Assembly (NCBI GenBank): GCA_019752375.1
Contig: JAIEMG010000241.1
Coordinates: forward strand, 1-32,611
Length of the DNA: 32,611 nt
Direction of reading: 5' to 3'
Origin: Gemmataceae bacterium
Lineage (GTDB): Bacteria > Planctomycetota > Planctomycetia > Gemmatales > Gemmataceae
Shown: in pieces, positions 1 to 9,900 of the stretch
Layout of the letters: the number at the start of each line of letters is the position of its first letter
How positions within the stretch are numbered: position 1 is the first letter of the stretch
Program-made: the position numbers and the translations under genes
The notes under the pieces: generated by a model
Database searches by the model: none
Seen by the model: only the letters and a program-made list of their open reading frames with translations
Told to the model about the DNA's origin: nothing

Positions 1-22
1 ATCCAAAATGAGTTCGCCCTGA

Positions 23-90
23 GGCGAGCGGGGCGTGTAAACGCCCCGGTTGAGAGACCAAACCCGGGGCGTTTACACGCCCCGCTCGCC
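23..90. repeat. Nested inverted repeat (double hairpin)
   Basis: Two arms of about 28 bp, 23-51 and 61-90, are reverse complements apart from one inserted base, around a 9-nt spacer. Each arm is itself a small palindrome: CGGGGCGT-GTAA-ACGCCCCG, an 8-bp stem with a 4-nt loop. The element can therefore fold either as one long hairpin or as two adjacent short ones. No T-tract follows. The same two-level architecture recurs in this window with unrelated sequences at 20462-20521 and 28619-28683. It resembles REP doublets in organisation; the family is unknown to me. Confidence 0.85.
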
Positions 91-114
91 AAAGTTAATG
101 GCATTCATGACTAT

Positions 115-158
115 CCCCTTTTCCGGGTCCCCCCTTTTCCGGGTCCCCTTTTCCGGGT
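115..158. repeat. Three-copy 14-bp tandem repeat
   Basis: The unit CCCCTTTTCCGGGT occurs at 115-128, 131-144 and 145-158, with two extra C between the first and second copies. On the minus strand it reads ACCCGGAAAAGGGG. It lies in non-coding DNA downstream of the minus-strand HEAT-like gene. Function is unknown; it may be simple slippage. Confidence 0.85.
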
Positions 159-326
159 TTCTTCTTTTCGGCTTTCCCTGTCAACGCTTCACCCACGGCC
201 TTACGGCCATCGGCGCATGACTCGGGGCCAAGATGGTTCGCTACACCTTTCTTGTACGGCTCTTGCATCCGCTACCCCATGCCGGTTCATCCCGGCGCTT
301 ACCCTAACCCCTTTGTTTGGTCGGCT
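159..326. other. Non-coding stretch with short hairpins, unidentified
   Basis: No convincing gene occupies this stretch; short open frames on the plus strand are antisense overlaps of the gene that follows. It holds small hairpins such as GGCC-TTAC-GGCC near 200-211 and GCCGG-TTCAT-CCCGGC near 281-296. Read on the minus strand it has the look of structured RNA, and parts remind me of sequences that accompany group II introns, but no intron-encoded reverse transcriptase or domain V could be identified. Treat it as an unassigned, possibly relic, non-coding element. Confidence 0.3.
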
Positions 327-905
327 CTACGAATGCTCTTCTACGAAGTCCCACTCAAAATCCGCAGGGGAATGTATCTCGAGTATGCGCTTTCCACGAT
401 AATTACTATGCCCTTGAACGGCAACAAGCGCCGTGTATGCGCGCGTTCGAACCTTGTCAGGCTGACATTCATCTTTGATCATTCGCGCCAAAACGCGGCT
501 AATCCTTGCATTCTTGGTCCCCAAGTAACAACTGCCAACACCGCCTACAGCGGTCTCGCGTACACCTGGGTCCAAATCGGTTTGAGCCATCTCCTCGCAC
601 TGGTCCGCGACAAGTTCACCAAGCATCCAATGATCAATAGCCAAGTGGATTGCGACGCGTCGAAGGTTTGCACTCGGGTCTGTTAAGCGTCTTAGTGTTT
701 CTTCTTGGTCACCCAACATTGGTTCAAGGTGCGGGCCAGCAAGCTGCTCGCGCCAGGCGTCCAAAAGCAACCTATTGGCCCCGTCTAGTTCTTCAAGATC
801 CTTCTCCAAGCTGTCAAATCTGGCCAGATAGTGGTTTACTTCCTCCTCTGAAAGTACTTCATCGTCATTTCGAAAATTCTCATTATCGCCTGTGACATCG
901 GACAT
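327..905 (-). CDS. Small acidic HEAT-like protein, candidate immunity protein of the upstream RHS toxin
   Basis: A 192-residue protein. The first ~75 residues are strongly acidic (runs such as NDDE, SEEE, DLEEL). Residues ~75-170 look like two or three helical HEAT-type repeats (LRRVAIHLAIDHW, then VRETAVGGVGSCYLG, then VRTRAYTALVAVQG). There is no signal peptide or membrane segment, so it should be cytoplasmic. The ATG at 905 has a GAGAGG Shine-Dalgarno-like sequence 10 nt upstream. It begins 34 bp after the stop of the giant RHS gene on the same strand, and its base composition matches the RHS tail rather than the RHS body. HEAT-like proteins are known as immunity proteins in polymorphic toxin loci, and position plus fold suggest that role here. 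Similar HEAT-like proteins also occur as stand-alone paralogues in planctomycetes, so the immunity role is inference. The reading frame itself is well supported. Confidence 0.75.
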   Translation of the reverse strand: MSDVTGDNENFRNDDEVLSEEEVNHYLARFDSLEKDLEELDGANRLLLDAWREQLAGPHLEPMLGDQEETLRRLTDPSANLRRVAIHLAIDHWMLGELVADQCEEMAQTDLDPGVRETAVGGVGSCYLGTKNARISRVLARMIKDECQPDKVRTRAYTALVAVQGHSNYRGKRILEIHSPADFEWDFVEEHS

Positions 906-939
906 ATCTCAAATACCTCTCATGAATAGTCCCTAGGTT

Positions 940-3900
940 TCACTTTCCTAGAATCGACTTGGCTTCTCGGATGTCATTGTGTATTAGTTTTATTGCCTCA
1001 CGAAGCCCTTCGGCCGCAGTCACATTCCCATCCATTTCGGCGTCTTTTAAGAGTCCTCGGTAAAAACGTAGATCTTTCTCGGCGTTCTCGAGCCGTCTGA
1101 GGGCATCCTGGCGCGGGGAAAACTTATAGGCCATTCCCATTAGCAGCAATGTTAATCCCAATTCGCGCGCGGCCCCCCAGCGACCTCCATCCTCTTTTGG
1201 TCGTGTCCCCCAAATCAAGTCCATCGTCGAGTCGAAAATGCTGACCGACGCGCCCAAGCCGGGAATTGCCTTGTATCGTTGGAAATCCTCGGTCTTTCGC
1301 CACGAGTCAATGACATGAGCGGCAAAGTTCGATACCGTGAAGAAGTCGACAAAGAGCTGTCGTGAACCCACGGTATAGTCCAGGAACAATCCGAAGTAGT
1401 GACCGAAGTTCTTATTTGGAGGCGGCGGGCACTGTCCCGGTGGCTTGAGCGGTTGTCGGTCCCTTTCCTCTTGTTGGTGCGCTGCGTCCAGGAGTGGCTT
1501 GAGCCCGGGATTGTCCATCAGCACGAGCCACTGTGACCAGGCCAACGCACGTGGATCGGCGCGGCCGTTCGTGCCGTTGCCTCCTATGGCGCGTTTTACC
1601 ACCGCCGCCAATTGCCCGTTGATCGTCTTGCGCTCTGTTTCTCCAAGACCGCTCCACCACTTGTTGATGGCTCCCATCTCATGCTTGGTGAAGGTCAGCA
1701 AGTTGAGCTGCACACCGAGCTTGGTGCCTTCAAGGCCGCGCGGATCAATGTAGTTCCCTGGACTGTTCTTCACAAACGCATACAGTACGAACGACCCGCC
1801 CGCGAACCCGCTCGGATCGGCGCTCACCCACACCTGGATCGTCGGCCGGTACACGCGGAAGTGGAAAACGTAGTTGCCCGTCTCGGTCTCGAAGCGCCCG
1901 TCCTGGAACAGGTAGTTCATCCCATACGAGCTGCTGCTCCGCACCGTCGAGTAGGACGCATCATAGATCGTCACGACCCCGAACGGATCGTAAACATACC
2001 TCTCCACCACCGTGCCTGACGGGTTGACCAATGCCGTCACGTTGTTATTGGCGTCCGTCTGCACGTACAGCCGTTCGTCCAGCGTGCCGTTGGCGTCGGT
2101 GTCGCGGTCGCGTTCCACCAGGGTGTTCACGGCCAGCGGGCACCACACGTACTGCACCGCGGCGTTGCTGCTGCCGCCCAAGCGTTCCTCGACGACGTTC
2201 GCCCCATCGAAGTACAGGTGCCGCACCGTGCCCGTATCTTCCGTGATGCGGCGGGACAGAGCGTCGAAGCTGTAGGTGACGATGGACACGCCGCCGCTGG
2301 TCTTGACCTGCACCAGCTCGTTCCAGGCGTTCCAGACGTAGAGCTGGCCGGTCTCGTCTTTGGTCAGGTTGCCGTTGGAATCGTACGTGGGGCTCGTCGC
2401 GCCGCTGATCGAGGTCAACTCGTTCTGGGCGTTGGTGTCGCGCGTTTGCGTCACGGTGTCCGTCGTCACGCTGTCGAAGTTGCCGATGGCATCCAGGGCA
2501 TAGCTTTGGGTGTGGCTGGGACTGCTGATCGTGTCCTTGCCGCCATTCAGCGCGCCGCGGGCGAAGGACACAATTTGATTGAACCCGTCATAGCCGTTGC
2601 CCAAACCGTTGACGTGGTACAGCTCGCCGAAGGCGGTGTTGACCACGTTGTCGCGGTAGAGGGCATTGCCGTCGCGGTCGTAGCCGTACTGGAAGCGGTC
2701 GGTCACGGTGCTGCCGGCGCTGTTTTGCCAGCGCACATCCGCGATGCGGCCGAAGCGGTCCAGGCCCGTGTACGGGTCGCCTGCGTCGCCGACCGATTCG
2801 CCCGACAGCTTGATGAAGGTCTGGTCGATGCCGGTATCGGCGTGGGCGCGTTTGACCACCGTGCCCACGCCGAGGTAGGCGTAGCTTTCCAAGGTTGCCG
2901 AGGTGTCAGAGATCGACGTCAGGCGGCTGATAGCATCGTCGAGGCCGGTGCCGTAATTGTAGTTCAGCACCCGGCCGTTGGGATAGGTCATGCTCACCAG
3001 CCGGCTGTGGTTCGCGCCGCCGGCCATCTCGCTATAGGCGGACTGCACCTTGGGTGTGGTGCTCGTGTTGACGGCGCCGGCATGCGCTTGCCACTCGGTC
3101 GTCATCTGCCCCAGGCCGTTGAAGCCGCGCTGCACCTGGTTGACGATGGTGCCGCCCGACGCGGCGTCGAAGCTCGTGAACAGGTAGGGGTTGCCCTGCG
3201 TGTCGTAAGCGATCTCCCGGCGGCGCACGGTGCCGTTGACGCCCGAGCCCAGCGTCGTCACGGCATCGACGGTCATGCGCCCCAGCACGTCGCGGCTGAA
3301 CGTGTGGACGTTGCCGTTGCGGTCCGTCGCCGTTTTGGTCTCGCCCAGGGCGTTGACGGTATAGACCTCTTTCTCGCTGCTGCTGGCGGCGCCGGTCGTC
3401 GGGTCGGGGTAACGCACTTCGGCGAGGATGTCGTTGCTGGTGATATCGCTGCCTGTGCCAGCCGTCACGCCGTAGACGTACTGGGTCGTCTGGTCGTTGG
3501 TGCCGCTGGGCAGGTCCGCCGTCACGGTCAACACGTTGTCATTGCCATCATACGTGTAGCGCAAGGTCCGGTCGTCGCCGGCGGAGGGCGTGCCGTCCAC
3601 GTAGTTGCCGATGGTCGTCGTGGTTCGTCCCAGGCGGTCGTAGAGCGTGCGGTCCACCAGGCCGCGCGGGTCGGTGACGTCTTGCGCCCAACCCGAAGCA
3701 TCGTAAGTGACGCTGCTTACCAGCACGGTGTCGGACCGCGACGGCACGCTGCCCGGCCGCGTGTAAGCGCTGCCGCCGTTGGTGCCCACGTCGACCGTCG
3801 CCGTCAAGCGGTCGGCCAGGTCGTAGTAGGCCGCCGCATAAGTCACCCGCGCCTTGGGAGTCGTGCCGGCATCGCCTAGCGCTCCGGTGGCGGTCTCGTC

Positions 3901-6900
3901 GTGGAAGCGCTGGCGGGCGGTCACGAAGATGACGTTGCTGTTGAGGTCATAGGTTGTCTCCACCTGTTCCAGAACCGCGTCGCCGGTCACGTCGTCGGCG
4001 TCCGACCAGCCGCTATCGCCGCCGCCGTCGGTGGTGAACTCCTTGATGACTCGGTTGACGCCATCGTACTGGACCTTGCTGACGATGCCGCCCGGCGCCG
4101 ACGCCTTGATGACGTTGCCGCGATGGTCGAACCAGAAGTTCGTCGTCAGGCTGTCCGACGACACGCTGCCGCTGGAGGGATCGACGCTGTAAACGTCCGT
4201 GCTGAAGATACGCCCCTGCTCGTCATAGGATGCGGTGGCATAGGCGCGCAACAGGCTCGACGACGGCTGGTTCGGCACGCCGGAAGTCGACGTGATCGTC
4301 ACCGCATCGCCGTCGAACTGGCGGGTGGCGATCACTTCATCGAGGTTGTCGTATTCGAGATATGTGATTGGCCGATTGGTGGCGGTGCTTTCGCTGACTT
4401 CCACGCCGTCCTTCTCGGCCACCACACGATCGCGCCAGTCGAAGTAGAACTGGTTGACCTGCGCCGCAGCGCCGCCGCCAGGGTAGGCGGTCGTCTGCGT
4501 CAGGTTACCGTCGCCCACGCCGCCGTTGTCATAAACGTATGCCGATACTTGCACGGTATCGGTGCCGGTCAGGTTCGTCGGCGACCAGAAGCCGGTCGTC
4601 GGCGTGTCGTCGGTGCCGACCCAGGTGCTCGCCGGGCGTCCCAGACCATCGGAAACGGTGCGATAGATGGTGCCGTTGGGCGTCAGCACACGGTTGTTGC
4701 GGCCGCGGTTATCGTAACCAAAGGCGGTGCGGAAGTAGTGGGTGCCCGCCGAGGCGCCGGCCAGCACCAGGGCGGTGCCGTAGGCGCTGACGCCGGAGAA
4801 GCTGGCATAGGCGTCGACGGTGTCCACCTGGCCGCCCGCGCTGACGTGGCTGCGCGTCAACGTCTGCAGGTTGCCAATCGTGATCGTCTCGGTGCCGTCG
4901 GGCTTGCTGCTGGTCAGATGCGGTGTGTCGGCGGTGGTCAGCACCTCGGTGTAGCTGCCGGCGCGGTCCTCGCGGTAGACCCACGTCGGCCCGGTCGGCG
5001 CGTTGGTGGACGTGTTCCAGCCCTGATAGACGCGCATCTCGTGGCTGGCGTCGTTGTAGGTCGTGTAGATGATATTTCCAGCGGGCAGCGTGACCTGCGT
5101 CGGTCTCCCCAGGGCATCGATGGCAGCGGTGGTGGTCAGGTTCAGCCCGCCGCCCGCCGGCGTGGTCCACCCCATTGATGGGGTCAGGCTCACGTTGGTG
5201 AACGTCGCCGTCGTGGCCGTACCGTTGTTGTGCGAGCAGGCTGCCAGGCCGGCCAGGGCGTCGGTGCCCATGATCACCGTGTCCGAGCCGATCAGCGTCC
5301 AGCTGGTGCCGTTGCTGGAGTAATACGCCGTGAACAGGTTCCCCACGCGCGTCAGCTTGACCCACACGGGCGCCGTGATTCCGGTGACCGTCGTCGCGGA
5401 ACTGCCGCCACCGGTATTGCTCTGCCGCCGCAAGAACTCCACGCCGGCGCCCGGCGTCACGTCCACCAACGCATAGCTGGCGCCGGCGGCAGTGCTGTCG
5501 CGGAACATCACGGCGGCCTTGGCCGAACCGTTGGTGTTGGTCAAGCTCGTGATGCGAGCGATCAGGACGCCGTCGCCGCTCCAGGTCTGCGCGGCGAAGG
5601 TGAACTGGTCCGACCAGCCGTAAATGTCGGCACCGCCGCCGACGACGGTGTAGGTGCCGGAACTGACGCTGGCCGAGCCTGCGGGACTGGGCGAGCCGAT
5701 ATCGACGGCAGTCAGCACGGGAGCCGTCTGCACATCCTCGACGGTCCGCACCACGTCGCCGGTCGCCAGGTCGTAACCGATGTAGGTGAGGTAGCCCTCG
5801 GCATCCTTGTGCCACACGGTGCGGCCATAGGTGTCGAAGTAGCTCACCTCCTGATCGGCGCTGCCCGGACCGTTCTGTCCGGAGGAAACCGTGGGATAGG
5901 TGACCGTCAACGACTCCGGCTGCGTGGAGCTGGCAAACCACATGTAGGCGAAGCTGGTCGTCTGGCCGCCGGTGCCATTGGTATTGCGATAGACGGTCAC
6001 CGTCGCCAGCGGGTTGACCGTGGCGCTGCCGCCGGTGTGCGTGTAATACGCCTCCGTGTCCTGGAGGATGGCGGTGCCGGTCTCGCCCTGCTGGATCTTG
6101 GTGTCCTGCTGGTAGCCCGCGACGCCGCCGGCCGTGGAACCGGTGGCCGTCGTGCTTGTGTAGTAGTCGATGACCTGGATCAGGCCGGCACTGTCGGCCA
6201 GGTACTGGTAGTTGCCGCTGACGCTGTGGAGCAGGTCGGCGTAAGTATCGTCATAGCCGGTCAGCGCCGAGGGCGCGGCCATCAGGACCGGTCGGCCGTC
6301 GCTATCGAACTTCGTGAACCATTCCCAGTTCTGGCTGGTGACGACGTCATGGTAGACCAGGAGCATCGTCTGCCCGTAGGCATTGGCGTAGTAGATGTTC
6401 TGGTTGCCATCGGGCAGGGTCTCGATGGTCTTGAAGCTCCAGCTATTGAAGCCCGCCGTGTTGCTGCTCTGGGAATAACTGTAGGTGTAGGTGCCCTGGC
6501 CGGCGGAGCAGCTGGAGCAGCCCTCACCCTGGGCGATCAGCGTGGTGACGCGCCACTGGCTGTCGTACTCGAAATACTGGTCGGCATAGGGCGCGACCTG
6601 GACGTCCGTGGAGCTGGTTGGCGTGCCCACGGCGGCCACCAGGCGGGCGTAGGAGGCGGCGTTGAAGACGTACTTGAGCGCGTGCGGGTAGCCGCCGGCT
6701 TCGCCTTCATAGTAGCGATAGTACATGGTGTCCAGCACCGTGCCGGCAGCGTCCTTGATGGTGGCCGTCTTCAGGTCGCGCGCGCTGCCGTAGGCGTCGC
6801 TGTCGACGTAATAGGCATAGGCCACCTGGCGGACCGTGCTCCACGAGCCGCCATTGGTCTGCCGGCGCAGGGTGACGTTGGTCAGCAAGCCGTCGTTGGA

Positions 6901-9900
6901 CCCGCCGACCTGGTAACTGAACGTGAAGGATTCCGTGACGGTCACGCTGCCGCTGGTGTTGGAGCGTCGCATCTCCGTCGCCTTGCCGCTACCGTTGCGC
7001 GATACGACCTGGGTGACGTTGCCACCGGCATCGGTCAGACTCTGGAAGGCCCCGCGCTGGCCAGCCGGGAGGCTGCCGTTAAAGTCATAAAACTGGATGC
7101 GGTTGCCGACGGTATCGGTCAGCGTGAACAGACCGCTGCCGGAGTCATACGTCAGCTGGTCCTGACCGGCAAAGCGTTCGGTGTAGGTGCCGCCGCTCAG
7201 GTCGAAGTAACGGGCGCCGTTGCCATCCGTGACGGCAGCGATGGTGTTGCTGCCGTCTTGTTGCAAGAAGGGCAGCAGGGCGTTCATCCAGCCGGTGCCG
7301 TTGCTGGAGCCGGCCGCGTAGGCGCCATTGCTCCAGGTGCGCACCAGTGCCGGAGGATTGCCGTTCGATGCACCGACGAGGTCGGTGGCGCTCGTGGCGA
7401 CGTTGCCGTTGGAAGGGTTCACCGGAGCAGGACAGACGCCGGCCGGCGTTGGCCCGGTGCCGGGCAGGCCCGGTGCCGTGCCGGGCATGCCTCCAGTTCC
7501 GGGATTGGGCGGCTGGCTCGCGGGGAGCGGCGGGACAAGGGTGACCGTGGCGCTGGGGCTGCTTTGAAGGTAGCCGGGGTTGGATGTGAGTGTGATCACG
7601 ACCGTCTTGGAAGTCGTCAAGGACGTGGTCAGGATCGGGGTCAGGGTGATGGTCGCGGTAGTCTGCCCCGCCGGAATGGTGATGCTGCCGGTAAGGCCCA
7701 CGTAGTCGGTGCCAGCCGTGGCGGTGCTCGTGGTTGCGTAATACACGGTCACCGGCGTGTCCGTGCTGCCGCCGCTTCGGCTGACGGTGAAGACCTCGTG
7801 GACCTGGCCGGATTGGGAGGACGTGGTCGTCGTGTTCGCCTGTGTGGAGACCGTGTAAGCGCTGCTGGCCAGGCCGCTAATCTTGGTGACGAACGCGTCG
7901 GTGCTGCCGGCGGAGCTCGTCTGGGAGACGCCGCTGGTCGTCGGGAAGTTCGTGCTGGCCGTTTCACCGGCGATGTAGACGGCCCCGCTGGAGTCGACCG
8001 CCAGGGCATGGCCCCGGTCGTCGCCGGAGCCGCCCAGGAAGGTGGAAACAACGTAGGCCGTGCCCGCCGGATTGATCTTCGTCAGGAAGGCATCGAAAGA
8101 ACCGCCGCCCGCGCTCTGCACGGCAGCCACGGTCGGGAAATCCGTGGCCCGGCTCAGGCCCGTGACAAAGGCATTGCCGGAACTGTCCACGGCGATGCCG
8201 TGCGCTTCGTTGATGTCATTGGTGCCGCCGAGGTAGGTCGAGTATTCCAGCCCGCTGCCGCTCGTATTGAGCTTGGTGACAAATCCCTTGGAACCCGACC
8301 AGGAGCTTCCCTGGATGGCATTGGCGGTCGGGAAGTTGGAAGACAGCGTCATGCCGGCGACATAGGCATAGCCGGAGCTGTCCACGGCAATCGCTTCGCC
8401 GATATCGACGGGATAGCCCAGCGTCGAGCTGCCGCCCAGGTACGTCGAATAGATCAAGCTACTCCCCGATGAGCTGAGCTTGGCGACAAAGGCGTCGGTC
8501 TGACCGCCGTTGGCACTTTGGAAGGCGCTCTGCGTCGGCAGATCGGTGGATGTCGTTTCGCCGGTGATGTACGCATTGCCCGAGCTGTCGAGGGCGATGG
8601 CATGCCCGACGTCCGAGCCCGAACCACCGAAGTACGTGGAAAAGCTCAGCGACGCCGTTCCCGAGGCCGTGGTGTCGAACTTGGCCACGAACGCATCATT
8701 GAGGCCGCCGCCAAAGGTGCTTTGATAGGCACTGAGGGTCGGCATGCCATACGGGCCGATCACGCCCGTCACATAGGCATGGCCGGACCCGTCGATGGCG
8801 ATTCCCTCGATAGCGCCGTCGAAGTAGGTGGAATAACTCAGACTATTGCCCGAGGAATTCAGACGGAAAAGAACGCCGCCGCCGTAGATGCTGCCGCTGG
8901 AATAAGGATTAACGGTGGGAAAGTTGGACGAACTGGTCCAGCTGCCGACATAGGCGTTGCCGGAACTGTCCACGGCGATGCCGGAAGTCGCATTTTCCTG
9001 TCCGCTGCCGCCCACGTAGGTGGAGTACAGCAGTGCGGTGCCGGTGGAGTTGAGCTTGGTCACAAACAGATCGGCGTTTGCCTGGTCGGTCTGGTAAGCG
9101 CCTTGCGTTGGGAAGTTGGTCGATGCCGTGGTACCGGAGACGTAGACGTTGCCGCTGCCGTCCACCGCAATGCCGTAGGCAATATCCGAGCCGCTGCCGC
9201 CGAGGTACGTGGAATAACTGAGCGTTGGGTCAATCACCAGAGGCAAGGAATGATCGTACGCGCCGACGGCGATGCCCACCTGGCCATTGTCCTTGAGCGC
9301 GAAAGCACCGCTGACCGCGTGACGGACGCCGCCGACGTCCTGGTAAAGGACCGGGGCATCTTGCGTGACATCGCCACCGGCGGTGTGAATGATCAGGTTG
9401 CCTTGCCCGTCGAGTTCCAGTTGCTGGGCACCATCAAAGCTCAGTTGAATCGTGCTTGCATCAGCGCCCGGCGCGACGACCCAATCGTATTCCAGCTGCC
9501 CTTGATTGCCATAGTAAACCAAATCAATGCCGGGATAGACATTGGAAACGTCCACCTTCGCATAGGTCGGGACATTCGTGTGCCACTGGCTGGGATCGTT
9601 TCCGATGAAGTAGTTGACGATGCCCGCCTGACGGTCTCCGCCGACCGCGGAAGCATCCGGGCGGGCGCCGACGAAGTTCATCCGCAGCACCTGCGCATCG
9701 GCCGTTGCAACCGGACCGGTTTCGTCCGACGCCGGACCGGCTGCCGACGGCTTGAGCACCAGCGTCGCGCTGGTGCCGGTCAGGAACAGGTCGTAGCCGT
9801 GGCCGCGCGACAAGAACTGGACCTGCGAGTCGACCTGGCCCTGGTTGACCTCGAAGGACAGCGGCAACTGGCCCAAGGCGGTCACCACGGGCGAATCGTC

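Noticed and set aside
23-158. CRISPR array
   Set aside because: The repeats are a palindrome and a short head-to-tail repeat without regular unique spacers, and no cas gene is present.
159-326. Calling a group II intron
   Set aside because: No reverse transcriptase, no identifiable domain V and no intron boundary; the resemblance is only an impression.
2218-8472. Very long plus-strand open frames (2218-3879, 3901-5178, 5230-8472)
   Set aside because: They are antisense to the RHS/SBBP gene, with repetitive Ala/Gly/Val/Arg/Asp composition produced by the high-GC repeats on the other strand. The minus strand has recognisable domains throughout.
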